From assembly GCA_033239005.1 (NCBI GenBank), contig BSQZ01000004.1:14169507-14233506 (forward strand): 64,000 nucleotides of DNA, read 5' to 3'. This document shows, one piece after another, positions 24,216 to 37,249 of this stretch (position 1 is the first letter of the stretch; each line of letters opens with the position of its first letter). Source of the stretch: Lamellibrachia satsuma (Eukaryota > Annelida > Polychaeta > Sabellida > Siboglinidae). The translations under genes were made by a program, and so were the position numbers. The notes beneath the pieces were generated by a model. It was given only the letters and a program-made list of their open reading frames with translations, did not search any database and was not told the DNA's origin.

Positions 24216-24760
24216 AAAATTCCCATAAAAAGCCTAGTCCTATAATGGATTAAGATGGCGAAAATTTTTTCACTTACAGTTTACATCCAACTGCTGAGTA
24301 GATCTTACTGAATGACTCAGCCTGAGAGAGTCAAGCCCTTACATACAGTATGTGTTCTACCCCATAACAATGTTTCCCATGACTATAATGCAATTGACCC
24401 CTTTTGACCTGTGTGTGATTTATGTCACAACCAAACAATTAAGGCCTGATCAAGTGACAAGAGTCCCATGGGCCATTGTTCACCCTGTAGAATTATGTTA
24501 ATTGCTCTGTATCAGTGACACCTATCACAAAGCAACCAATCAAGAGCTTGACAGCTCAGTGAATGTAACAAATACTGAGGTGTCACTTTTTTACTGTCCC
24601 TTGAGAGAGTGGAGATGAGAGTCCAATTAGCAACTTATCAACTTTTTTTATCAGAATCAACTAAACAAATTATAATGATGTAACATGCATGACAAAATTG
24701 TCATCAAACATGATAACACAATAACATGTAATATTACTTTACATGACAACGATTTATTAA

Positions 24761-24765
<5 letters not shown>
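24216..24765. other. Gene-free stretch, nothing recognised
   Basis: No exon or repeat recognised. Confidence 0.4.
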
Positions 24766-24806
<41 letters not shown>

Positions 24807-24811
<5 letters not shown>

Positions 24812-25212
24812 TTAATAATTTTATAACAGGTGAAATAAAGTCATAACTGCATAGTACCAGGATGTTCGTCAAAGTAATATTAATTATTGATTATTTCAGT
24901 GCAATGATGGTGGTAAGGTTATGTTTAAAATAGCTTGTTGGTCAAAATAGAAAAGATTAAAGTGTTTACAGTGCTATTTTAGTCATGTACCGAACTGCTT
25001 GTTTCAGAATGTATTTATTCCCAGCCTTTGTAAAACCATTAGATTAATTCTTGTGGTTTATAATAATAATATAATTCTTGTAGAGTGCAACAGCAGTTGA
25101 ATGTCCTTGAACAGCTCAAACCACTTTACCTAATCAATTAATAATAACTGTAAATTATGTTTAAAATAAATGTATAAATTAAAATAAAATACAAGATCAG
25201 GAAAAATATGTA

Positions 25213-25310
<98 letters not shown>

Positions 25311-25469
25311 CCAACAAGCTAATTTAAACATAACCTTACCACCATCATTGCACTGAAATGGGAGTTTATCACTGACTTTCAATAATCAACAATTAAAATT
25401 ACTTTGACGAACATCCTGGTACCATGCAGTTATGACTTTATTTCACCTGTTATCAGATTATTAGTGAAT
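24807..25469. repeat. Fold-back (palindromic) element with internal (AT)n
   Basis: Left arm 24807-24941 and right arm 25311-25469 are reverse complements at roughly 90 percent identity by eye, sharing AACAGGTGAAATAAAGTCAT and CAATGATGGTGGTAAGGTTA. The right arm has an extra insertion of about 22 bases. The 370-base centre ends in a long (AT)n/(ACAT)n microsatellite (25214-25310), and another (AT)n (24767-24808) abuts the left end. It looks like a non-autonomous fold-back or MITE-type element. No coding capacity. Confidence 0.8.
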
Positions 25470-26999
25470 ACGCTTATGGCAACACAGTGAATAACTCGGC
25501 AACATGCAGGTAAAAAAAAACTTGCTCAATGCAATAACTTATAAAGGAATCTGATCAAATGCCTAATTTAACTAAGCTGTATAAATTATTATTCAGAAAA
25601 ATTATTTAAACTGTCATTATAATAATGTCTGCTTATCTATTTTATGATGGATCAAATACAATTGTGTTAATAAAAATTGGTAAATCATATTTTAGAATAT
25701 GGACACTTGCTGCTAACAGGTTAGTTTATAATGAAGAAAATGGCTAAGGAAGGAATTCACTTTTTAATGATCAATGGGACAGTCTATTCATGAATCAATG
25801 TTGTTTTGCTGTTCGATCAAATGTCAGACTTTCTGTGACAGAAAGAGTGAAAGTTCTGTCAACCTGGTGTGGGTGACAGTGACCAGACTGTCAGTCTGTC
25901 ACAATGGACAGCAGGCCACCCAGACACTGTCCCTGACAATGAGTCCAGGAACAACAGGTGTTAATTCATCACCTGTACAACCCCTGACAGGTATGACAAC
26001 CCTACCCCTCAGTGGAGACACTGGACTGGGCACCAGTGATTCATGGCCTATTCTCCTGGGGGTAGGGTAAACACAGGCAGTGCCAATCAGGACAGAGCTA
26101 AACCCCCATCCCAGATGCCTAATGGAACCCCTTCCTGGGGGTTCCTTTAGGGAACAAAGAAATGTACCATCAAATTGTAGAATTTTCACCCAATTGCCAC
26201 CAAGGTTTTCTAACAATCTCCCACTAATGGCCTTTTATACCTGGCTTACCTGCACCAGTTATTTCACTCACTAGGGGCACCTTATCAAAAGGAATCATTT
26301 TCTATGGTTTTCATATGGTATTTTTCAGAGTATTTTTTTGTCTAACTATCAGCTGCCTATATAATGAAGAAAATCACATCATTATTGAATAGCTGTGGTC
26401 GTCTAGACGCTGTTCAGAATTATGACACAATAAGACGATTGTTTAAAAAACTATGACATTGTACCTGAAAATACAGCCATTAGGCTGACGTTCCTTTTAA
26501 CAATTATCTGCTTTCACCACGTAAATTAAATACACTTTCCCAAACAGGAAACTCACACTTAAAGTGGCGTTTTTACATGAAATAAGATTGCCTCTGATGA
26601 TAACAAAAGTAAGTGTGAACAAACCTTTGTTCAGTAGCAATGGCACTCAGGTGAAATAACCTGAAATTACAACATTACCTCACGCTTGGATGAACATTGG
26701 GGGTAGGGGTGACATGTTCAGTTGCCTGCTTCCTGCCCTAAATACCCCTTTCACATTCCCCTCCAAGCCAAATGTAAACAGTGGCTGTTACATGACTGAC
26801 AGCTTTGGTGATTTATTAACCATATTGTCAGAAACCAACAAACAGTATGCCAACAGTGAATGATTTAACCAAGTAATCTATCAATTATCAGCTACATTTT
26901 CGCAGGGCATAATATACCACATCTGACTGAGTGACAACTCCTTCCAAGTCAGAGTATCAGAGATGCAGGAACTGTCACCTTTGGTGACCAGCATGGACA
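25470..26999. other. Gene-free stretch, nothing recognised
   Basis: No supported exon. A moderately GC-rich block at 25880-26130 is open on both strands, is not recognised, and may be an old repeat. Confidence 0.4.
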
Positions 27000-27180
27000 T
27001 TGCACAAATGCCACCCAACAGTTATGAAACCAAACCTGATATTATATGTTCAACACAATGGCATACGGGTGGTGATTGATAACAAGCTGCAGTTTGATAA
27101 CTACATAAAAGTGAAGATCAATAAATCAAAAGATCATTCAAGTTGCAATGACACACCTGAAATGAGTTACAAGTCACCTT
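27000..27180 (+). mobile_element. LINE reverse transcriptase C-terminal fragment
   Basis: The plus strand translates to RVVIDNKLQFDNYIKVKINK around 27066-27126. This matches the LGVxIDxKLxFxxHIxxKxxKA block that follows the reverse transcriptase core in CR1/jockey-type LINEs. Only this block survives, with no flanking RT blocks in frame. It is a dead fragment. Confidence 0.6.
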
Positions 27181-27464
27181 GACACACCCAATCTATGTTT
27201 GAGATAGAGGTAAATATCAAGATGAGGCCCAATAATTTGTGGACTAAATATTTTCTCATAATGATCAGAGATTGACATAAATAAAGCTGCCAGTGACAGG
27301 CTAAGAGGTGCTCAGTTGGCATGTTCCAAAACTTTCTCAGGTGAAGACCCCCAAAATATCTATTGGCTGAGGTCCCCATTCAACCATATTAAACTTTCAC
27401 ATGTAATGTGTCATTCTAAAATAATTCTGCATATTTGCCAAAGACCCACAACAATGACATGACA

Positions 27465-27655
27465 TTATACCCTTTCATAGTTAATTACATGAGATAACAT
27501 TATACCCTTTCATAGTTAATTACATGAGATAACATTATACCCTTTCATAGTTAATTACATTATGCCTTTTCATAGTTAATTACAGATAAATTACATATCC
27601 TTTTATAGTTAATTACAGTTAAATTACACTATACCCTTTCACAGTTAATTACAGT
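27465..27655 (+). repeat. Degenerate tandem repeat of about 35 bp
   Basis: The unit core is ATACCCTTTCATAGTTAATT, with about five copies. The first three are nearly identical; later ones have lost parts of the unit. Confidence 0.8.
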
Positions 27656-27659
27656 TTCC

Positions 27660-29995
27660 TGACTTTACTTTGGTTACTTTTTTCCAGTGAAGTTATTTCT
27701 TACAACCCACATGCCTACACAGTCTTCCCATCTCCCCTGGGTGCCCAGACAGCAGGTCTAATAACCTCTAAGGGTTCATTCCCAAACAGGTGTACCCTGC
27801 TTGTTAGTTCCAAGTTACTATGGCTGACTCCAAACATAGAATCTGATGGTCTCCAAGAAGTCTGTTTCACCTTACTGCTACAGGTACAGTTACACAGAAA
27901 CAGTGCTCAGTCAAAGAGACTTCAGAGGAAGAAAACCAGAACACTAGATTTGTCAGAACTTGTGCGGTCAATACTGTTATCGTATCTGTGGAAGAGGGAT
28001 ATCATTAATCATGAGACTTTGCGAGTAAAATGTTTATTTGTGAAACGTTAGGAAGATCTTAATTTACTAAAGATAGGACAACTAGTTGAATCATGCAGAT
28101 AATGATTGGTGTGAAAATAATAGATATTTCAGTATACACAACATATATTTCACTACACACAAACATTCTCAGAAGTATCTTTCACTAAAAAGGTATACTC
28201 TACAAAGGAATGGGCAGTGTGCCTGAACCTTTAGCCACAACCTAACACTCCAACTCTTATCACAAATGTGTACCATGGAATCTGGGAGACATGTTCAGCT
28301 GCACAAAAGTCCTACGAAGTCTAAACCTTAACTGGTAGGAATGTACATATGCCATATCATGTAGTTCTACAGCCAAATACTTTGGTCTGGTAACAAATTA
28401 CGCTAAAATCTATACGGGTGTTGCGACTGAGTCAGTGTTCCACTAAGAAACAACAACAACAACAACAACAAATTGAGTGAATTACCTGCTGATCAACATC
28501 TTAAGACATCCACCTGCAATCGTCAATAGCAGCTTACCTTTCAGCACAGGTAAACACAACACAGATGTCCGTGGTAGAGCGTCTATCAACAGGACACACA
28601 GGCACCCACAAGTCCTATCCAGTTGTAAATCCTCCCAGCCTGCTCTAATCAGCAAGACCTCAAAGGTGAAGTGCTACTCCAGTGGAGTGGAATCCTCTGT
28701 CGGTCAGTGTAGGCAACTCAGAGTTGGTGAAGTCAAGATGTCTTCAACGGGCTGGCTACGTAAACAATGCCATGGGGTACGCCATGTAGTTGATCTAAGC
28801 ACAACTTGCCGATCCCAATAATCACTGCCCACACATTTAGGCGATATAACTGCTGTCGATACTGCTATTCCATTCCGAGTCCACTGATGCGTGTATACAC
28901 ACCGCACATGGTGAAGAACAACGCCAACAACCGGTCAGTCTGTTCTGGCAGGCAGCGGTAGGTGCACTGGCCACAGCAGCACACCGCACCGCTCCAAATA
29001 CTACCGAATTAGTACCCTACCACATAGCCTGCTCGGTGAAGCGAAACCACTACCAAGATACCAAGCTTCATACAACACTGTCTTTGCACTTGACTGACTA
29101 CCCAGAATTCAGCTGCTGGCTGGAACATAAAGGTACCTTGCACACAAGGAGTCAAGTGGCACACTGTTGGTGCTGCCCAGTGGTAGCAGCCACTGCCTAA
29201 CCCTCAGTCAACATAAAGCAATGCCCCTAGGGCATTTTCCCATATCAAAGAGGGACCCCTTTCTCCCCAGCCATGCCACTGCATTTCAGGGAGAATCACT
29301 AATGACCAGCCAGATGTGACCAGCCATGTATTGGGAGCCTCATTTGCATTAATGCTGACCATTTGGCTACCCCATCACCTTCTGACCCCTGGCCTATTAC
29401 CCCCTAGTAGATATTACAATCTATTCCTACTGTTATCGAAATATTACCACAGAGGTGCAAAGTTAAAGAATTAGGAAGAAGACAATTCTTCTAATGAAGA
29501 TGAAATTAAGGAATAAAGGTATTGTGGGAGGGGGAAAGATTTGACAAAATATAGGAATAAAAAAATGTTGCTTCAAGTGTACTGTTTTATGCATTTTGTA
29601 GCCACTTTTTTTTAGAAATGTGGAATTGTTTCAAAAAGGAGATTATTTTAAAAGGAAGGAGATGCAGGCGAGGTTACAAAAAAGGAGATCTCCTTTACTA
29701 AATTGGAAACTTGGCACCTCTGTTAGTAGAGATGGCATTTTTGAAAAAAATTCCCACATAATGTTTAGCCAAAAACAGCATTTGCCTGCACACACCCATT
29801 TGTATGATATTACTATACACCTCAGTTCTCAGTGTAATATACTCCAAACAAAATAATTATTAGGGCAACAAGGAAGTCTTGGCAAGACACTATGTAAAGC
29901 CATCTATAGGCCGCATGGTATGTTCCATCATCAGTTTAAAAACAAAATTGACAACTATCTCAGAAGGGCGGGTTACACACAGATGAACAACCGTT
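27660..29995. other. Gene-free stretch with (CAA)n and a GC-richer block
   Basis: A (CAA)7 microsatellite sits at about 28449-28470. From about 28540 to 29160 the DNA is more GC-rich than its surroundings, and the minus strand has a strong splice-donor-like AAG|GTAAGC at 28538. This could be a non-coding 5' exon of prickle, but there is no supporting coding sequence. Confidence 0.3.
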
Positions 29996-29999
29996 GGAC

Positions 30000-30255
30000 T
30001 CTCGATAAGGCTATGTCTTCCTTGTCGTGACTTCCATCCTCTCGCTGATCACATGACAAAGGTACAAAATTTTACCAAGGATAAAATTCAAGTTTTCAGT
30101 ATTTCCATTTTCACTTCACTTAATGTTTGATCAAACATTAAGTAGTTTAATAGTTTGTGTGGCAATTTCACAAAAACTACATACAACAGTTACACAAACA
30201 AGCTGGCATGTTGCAGTAGACATTAGGTAGGTTTATTTTTTCACAAAATTAATTT
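30000..30255 (-). repeat. Dispersed repeat family R1, copy 1
   Basis: The reverse complement matches 56865-57110 along about 230 bp (shared TGTATGTAGTTTTTGTGAAA and TTTGTCATGTGATC, then GCGAGAGGATGGA). Inside this copy is a perfect 26-bp palindrome at 30118-30143 that the other copy lacks in intact form. Likely an uncharacterised interspersed repeat. Confidence 0.75.
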
Positions 30256-33100
30256 GAAACGAGACTGCCAAAAACACTGAATTCAGAAGGGACCTTTAAG
30301 TGATGTTAAATGTTGTTAAGTGTTGTCATCATCTGGAATACTCAGCTATTCTCATTGAACCATCAACCCAACACAAACGTTATGCCAGTCACACAGCCAG
30401 GGATATTACCTTCAAGAACAGCGAGAAACAAAAGTAAAAAGAACCCTGGTCTCTTGACACAAATGGAAAAAAGTGGAAGTCTTCCAATCCTATTACTTAG
30501 TCATCACCTCAGAAAACCCCAGGTATCTTGTAAGTAAACTGATCCGCCATGTGTGCACAAAACTGTTTACCCAGGGGCGACTTTCACACGGGGAAGCTGT
30601 GACCACAGTCACCTCAGGCAAAACACCTGCATCATTCTGCTGGCAATCATAACGTTCCGCTAACAACTGAAGTTAAAAACGCCACAATAATGCTCACAGT
30701 TTATGGTTAATTGGCATCATAAAATCGGTGCAATGATAAAGCTGTTCCGTTGTTTTGTGCAGCAATGTACAAATTAACGATGAGGAAGACGATCAAAGAC
30801 AGAAGCCGCGCTGTAATGCCCAATAAATACCTGCATGATGCAGTTACGACATCATCTCATGCACTGATTGTGTCAAGAAAAACACTGTCTGCCTCAGAAA
30901 ATTATATAGGCAGCCTTGCAGTGTAGTCCATCCAGACTTTGAAGTATTATAATTATAACTTAGAAGCTGTTACAAATACCACAACAAAGCTATTCATCAT
31001 TTACTGAAAGAGACGAGACAGTTACCTTTGACAAAGACAAGGCAGGAGACCTCTACCACTGGAAATCAAGCCTGCTCTGTATCATCACTGGATATATTTC
31101 ATAACTATAGGTCAATACAGAGAGAGCAGAACAAAACAGACAAAACAGAAGCTGATGCCTCTTCAGAATGATGTTATCAGTTTGCCGCTCCTTCAGACCA
31201 TCTATTGCAGCCATTCTTCAGCCAACACAAAGCAGGGATATTGAGATAACTCTGTCATCGGCACTGCTAAAGTGCTTCACTGAATGTGCCTGACATGTTC
31301 ATAATCTCAATGTTCACACTGTAAACAGTTCCATGTTGGTATCTCCCAGTTGCAAGCTGATAACTGCCACAAAAACCAACAATTGTTGACAGGTACATAG
31401 ATTAGAACAGTAGCTGCTGGCAGTGGTTCAGAAAACTTGGGTTCAATGCCAGGGGACGGGGGAGGGAGGGAGGGAGGGAGGGAGGGAGGGGACAATCTAA
31501 TGTTCGCTTGTGTTTACTTCAGGGCACTTTGAACATGGCGGATGAAATCTAACATAAACGCTGAAGCTGGCAAAACACTCAGTGTAAATGCTGACAAATC
31601 AATATTGCAGCAAATGAAAGGAAACGAGAAATGTCATTACATCTGCCAACTGAACCGGCCCCCTCCACCCATCCCCAGCTGCTCATGTCTGTAGAAGGAA
31701 TCTTGGCAGAACTCTCCGGATTACGTATTCACCTCATCCCTGTGGAATAATTGGCTGCAGGAGAGGCATATCAATGATCAAGTCGCACGTCTTTCACATG
31801 CAATGGGACGGTGCTAACCTGACAGATTCATTAGATCTACCACTTGGGTGCGACCATAGTGTCACCCGCCCTATCCGCCCATCTCCCCACATTCTTGCTG
31901 AAGCTACTACTTAGATTCGGTGTCATCCTTCATCTGACGCTGTTCTCTCTCAATTCCGCTTCTGTGAAGTCAATGTGCAAGAGCAGCTGGCAACAGTGGG
32001 AAGTTATTAAGTTTTCCTGACACCGTGCAGCTTAAATGACCATGAGTACTTACAAAGACAATCTTCTCCCTTTCAATGTAGCATTAATCATTAAGAGGGC
32101 AATCACACAGTACATCTAGGTACCACTGTGCAATCATCAATTCGATCACAGGCATTTAGTTTAACCCGTTTGCTGATATTTGATCTACCTTTCAGCCGCC
32201 GTCTCTATGTAAGTTTTGTTGTTGTTCTTGTTTAGGCATGCTTCCAATGAGAATGTTCTGTGTGAAGACATGTCCGTCTCTCTCTGATGAGCCACAAAAC
32301 TGTTTCAAGAACAGTAAATGTAGCTTCGCTTGACAATGAATCATGCCACATTAACTTTGTAGCACACTACGACCTGATGCAATCGCAGACTATAGTCCAG
32401 CCAATTCAGTGAAAGCCGCCATGCGTGTGATGGTGCAGCTGCAGCATTCTAAAAGAAACAGAACCGTTCTTAAAATCATCAAACAGAATGGTTTCAACCA
32501 CTCCTGGCCACTCAAGCAGAAGAAACCATCACCTTCTTGACAACCAAACGGAACACTTTCATCCATCCCAACACTCCACTGAGTTGTCTCCATCTTAACA
32601 AACATGCCAGTTACAAAACGCCTTTTAGTTCGACAACATGTCCACCACAACAGCCATATATCTTGGTATGAAATCCAATGCCAGCTGCATGGATGAAATC
32701 TAAACTGGGCAAAGCTTCAGTTTCAGGAGACCGGTCAACGGCACAAACTACATGAAAAGGTTATTTACGCAATGCTTTCTGTGCGCGGTCGGTGTCACCA
32801 AGTGAAATGCATCTGTGAAATTGAACACGAGACACCAGATCAATCGGACAAAGTGCTCCACATAATCAATCAAACCTGTTGTTTCTGCCATTGTAGTTCA
32901 CAGTGAGGCTGGCACCGATACTGGTCGTCGATTTTTTTTCACCTCATCATTGATCCAGTTTCACTACCATCCTCACCATCCATCTCCACTCCCCCATCCC
33001 TTGCTCTCATTTTCCCTCCCCTCCCACACCCGCCAAATCCCTCTTCACGCAGTCCTCCCATCTCAGTCTCGGTCTTGTTCTACTAACTCCACTCTAAAGC
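30256..33100. other. Gene-free stretch with a (GGGA)n tract
   Basis: A (GGGA)n microsatellite lies at 31461-31491. No exon, RNA gene or other repeat is recognised in the rest. Confidence 0.5.
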
Positions 33101-33310
33101 CTGCAATACACACACCGATTCTTCAACTGGCAACATGTTGGCGACTACTTTTTAGTTGGCAACTCAAATGTAATCGTTATTTGTATGTTCTCCACCAACA
33201 GTTGGCAACACTTTTTGTAGACATCTGGCATCTGAAAAACTGGTTGGCCGATGGGTAATTGGGTAGGAGACAAACTGTTGACGACTAAAAGTCGGTATGT
33301 GTATGGTGGG
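33101..33310. mobile_element. Small MITE-like element
   Basis: The ends form an inverted repeat: ATACACACACCGATT at 33106-33120 pairs with AGTCGGTATGTGTAT at 33290-33304 (13 of 15). The interior repeats the word GTTGGCAAC on both strands. The length is about 210 bp with no coding capacity. The family and target site duplication could not be settled. Confidence 0.45.
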
Positions 33311-35269
33311 TTTTTGTACTGCCGTGCTCTTTGTCAACCGTTTCCCTTCCATGCTTTCAACATGTCCAGCCCACTTTATGCCAGCCCTGTGTCCAACTGT
33401 AAATGGACCCCAACAGAATAACGACAGGTTCCATTTCATCTTATTCAGAACTTGGTCCAAATTCTTTTTAATTAAATAAGAAGATATAGTATTATTTAAA
33501 TGATGTGGTCCCAGCTGCTGGTGTCTTCAGGTGGTAGAGGGGGAATCACGGTTGGGGATTGATGTGGGTGAAAGAAAAACTTGTTTACAGATTAATGGTA
33601 ACGACGTCTTCAATTGCTTCTTATAGCCTATGTTCTCTCAGTTGAATAAACATAACCCTTGGATAGGTTTATAATCATTGCACGAGTGTTTGTCGGTGTG
33701 AGATTGAAAAGCCTGATACGTTTTAAACCGAGTTTATTGCGCAGTGTTATAAAGCTCACCTAAGCTGTTAAGTATGTCTGAGACCTCTTCAATTGTAAAT
33801 GAATGTCAATGTGTTCAAACCTCTTAATAGGAGGTTATATGGTATTCCCACAGGTGTCTTCAATTCATCTCACTGAATAGGGTAACATCCTTAATCCTCA
33901 TTCAATGAGGGTTTTTCAATAAGGATGTGAACAGGATTGCTGGTGTGAACTAAACCACAGCAAAATTTATAAGTTTAAAGCACGCTTTGTATATATGTGC
34001 AGTGACAAACACACCTATTTCTTGAAAGCGGCTTTTTCAAAGCAAAACGAAGATGCGGTGAACTGGATCATGTTAAAAAGTTGTAGGTAAACAAGGTACA
34101 TAAATTATGATTCACAATTAAAAAAATACTATGTGACATGTTCACATAAGTCATACCCTAATAACTAAGGACGAACAATTATTTAAATTTTAAAAAGTAT
34201 ATTTATTTATGAAGAATAAAAACGTAGCCTGTGTTAGTTAATAATTCGTAGGCCTGCAGCTATTTTAAAAATCCACCTTTAACAAGATCCATTTTTCTAG
34301 GTGATCCACATTTTATGGTAACTTAAAACAAGAATTGGCTGCCAATAACTGGAATGTCTATGTGGCTCAGCACCACCAACATGGCTGCACAATCCAGGCC
34401 ATGTTTTATCAGCACAACAAAACTAAAATACAAAAAAGTAGACATGTCATTAAATGAAGTCTGCTGGAGATAACATTTGTCATATTGTGGCAGCGGCTTT
34501 CAATTGCCCTCTCTAGTTGAGTGTAACAGTCAAATATCACATCACCATAGAATGTTGCTGATTCCGATGGGTGTCTGAGGCTAGAGAGCAACAACCATTT
34601 CAAATGCTAGTCTGACAGTTTTTACAACTTAAAATATTATCATTCTTGTATGTGCCATTTCAATTTGGGAGTTGACAGTTATATTTCACAGGGGATTGTC
34701 ATGTACAAGCTAGTGAGTTCAGATGACAAAATTTAATAACAAGTTTTCAATCAGCTACATATAAAATTGCAATTTGAGCATCCATGGTTGGATCGTTCAC
34801 TGGATGAAAAGAAGAGAATTGAAACCTTAACAATTTCAATTGCTGCGAGGCTGGCTCCTTGTGCTAATGGCAGAATGTTACTGAACAAACAGATAACTGG
34901 AGATACATCACAAAACAAGACACAGACTGCGGACTGTGGACAAAACACACACACAATTAACTTGGGAAATTTCTATTGAAAGTGGTCAGGACAAAGTAGA
35001 CATTTAAACACTGTAGCAGAAAATGTAGTTTTATATAGTTTGATGCTAAATTTAGAGAGAAAAAATGTCTCATGTAGCATACCACTGACCCAGTTTCCTG
35101 ACCACTACAACATGACTGCCACTGACTTTAAATACAACTTTACTGCTGAGGTAACCTGCATACGAGAAGTAAAAACATCACTCTAATGGGTTTTTTCCAA
35201 CAGGGTGTAAATCAGACGCAATTGTCATTTGTCATGCTTGCATATGCCAATATCCATTCCACATGTTGA
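33311..35269. other. Gene-free stretch, nothing recognised
   Basis: AT-rich, with short open stretches only. No supported feature. Confidence 0.45.
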
Positions 35270-35900
35270 CATAGATCTGTGGACAACATGTTGTCACATC
35301 GACCATTGTTCATGATCTTGGCGTTGTCACTGACACCTATTTGTCAATGGTGTTGCAATTGGCGAATGCATATCGAAGTGCATACTACCATCTCTTTAGA
35401 ATTAATGATGAGTGTGTGAAAATGTCTTGTACATGCACTTGTGACCTCCAGAATTGATTATGGCAATGCAATGCTTTTTGGTACAACTGACCGTCTGCCA
35501 CACCGTCTGGAGATAGTACAACGGTCAAACGTTCGTGTTGTTATGCAAATTCAACGAAGTGACCAGTCGTCTGCAGTTTTATGAACCTGGACTGGCTCCC
35601 AGTGATGGAGCATATACATTACACATTACTTGTACACACTGCACTCTATGAAGGCACGCCAATGTATCTCGCCTCACTGTTCCATCGTCACATGCCACGC
35701 CGCACCCTACACTATGGAGGGGAGGTGGTTTGCTACTCAACGTTCCACTAGAACTATACGGTCGCCATGTGTTCGCTTGTACAAGGCCTACATTGTGGAA
35801 CTCTCTGCCATTAGAATTGCATGCCATTGTGAACATTAGTCAGTTTAAGAAATCATTGAAATTTTTTTTTTATCAAATTAATATTCCAAAGTAATTGAAA
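35270..35900 (+). mobile_element. LINE reverse transcriptase 3'-end remnant
   Basis: Successive plus-strand frames give the ordered C-terminal blocks of a CR1/L2-like LINE ORF2: HDLGVVTDTYLSM, SAYYHLFRIN, an RIDYGNAMLFG-type block, NLDWLP, then LVHTALYEGTPMYLASLF and HMPRRTL, then a partial TLWNSLP-type block and a FKKSLK-type end. At least four frameshifts or stops break it. No 5' part is present, so it is a typical 5'-truncated dead copy. An AT-rich tail follows to about 36240. Confidence 0.8.
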
Positions 35901-36984
35901 CCTGATTTTATATTTCTGTATTTATACATATACTGTAGTTTTATTTAATGTTTGGTTGTGATTTCAGTATGTATTCAATATATTTAATGTATTGTACCGT
36001 TGTATTTTTTTTAGCTTCTTTTATCCTGTATGTATAGCTTCTTAGCTCTACTTTACCTTTTGCTTATCAGTTCATTTACTCATAATTCTAATATATATAT
36101 ATATTACATAGGATTTTGCTTTGGAAACTTTTATTGTCCAATCAGTCTTTTACTTATGTGCTCTATATGTGCAATTTTTTTTATGTCTATGTGTACTTTT
36201 TGTAAACACCCGTGAACCAGATTTGATGGTGTATAAATAGGTTTTTATTTTATTATTTAATTTCAGATCTACCTGTAATTAATAAAAAAAGCCGCATCCA
36301 AGTGCAACTTGTCAAAGCACTGACAAAAAACAAATATTTGAAAGTGAATCTGATCAGTAAGATCAATAAGCATAATTATAACTGTAACTGACTTTGAATA
36401 CAACATTACCGGTAAAGAAATCTTAATTTCAGATCCACCTGTAACAAAAAAGCCTTACAACTTGTAAGTACTGAAGGTAAATAAACTTTCTAAAGTAGTA
36501 ACAGACTCAGATCTTTGGCGGTGGGTGCACTGTGATAATTGGGCCCTATAGTAATAAGGGAACCTGTGAGAACACACTGTGCAAGAATACAGCAGTAACA
36601 GCTTGGTATTGGTGGCCCACACAAAAGAAGGACATGGGAGAATTGCAGCTATGCATAGCCATGGGCAATCTGTTTGATCTTAACCACATATTGTTGTCAT
36701 TTAACAGCCCTGTCTTAAAAGTGAATCCCCTGTAGGCAGAGTAATCCTGACAAATTATAGCAGGTACATAATTGTTTTACACTGGTTCTTGCGGTCTGAA
36801 CAGAGCACACTGGCCACTTGGTCCATGACATGATGACCACATCTCTGGACATACTAGTTTAAAGAAATTCACACTGTAAAAATCCAATTGGTGACTGTGA
36901 TCTCTTAATGAACAGGGATGGTATCATCTCTATTAGATGAAAAATACAATCAGTCATATACACTAGACCACATGCTATTTACAA
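35901..36984. other. LINE tail and gene-free stretch
   Basis: The beginning is AT-rich, likely including the LINE 3' UTR. No other feature recognised. Confidence 0.4.
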
Positions 36985-36988
36985 CATT

Positions 36989-37240
36989 GTGACATCACAG
37001 TAGTATGCTATGTGACAACACAGTAGTATGCTATGTGACAACACAGTAGTATGCTATGTTACAACACAGTAGTATGCTATGTGACAACACAGTAGTATGC
37101 TATGTGACATCACAGTAGTATGCTATGTTACAACACAGTAGTATGCTTTGTGACAACACAGTAGTATGCTATGTGACAACACAGTAGTATGCTATGTGAC
37201 ATTACAGTAGTATGCTATGTGACAACACAGTAGTATGCGG
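36989..37240 (+). repeat. 23-bp minisatellite, about 11 copies
   Basis: The unit is GTGACAACACAGTAGTATGC followed by TAT, repeated head to tail with few substitutions (GTTACA and ACATCA variants). Its end abuts the tail of the family-B SINE at about 37250. Confidence 0.95.
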
Positions 37241-37249
37241 TGTTATGGT

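Noticed and set aside
35440..35480. A possible upstream prickle exon end (minus-strand frame ...NQFWR before a GT)
   Set aside because: It falls inside the plus-strand LINE remnant, where the complementary sequence encodes an expected reverse transcriptase block, and the donor is weak.
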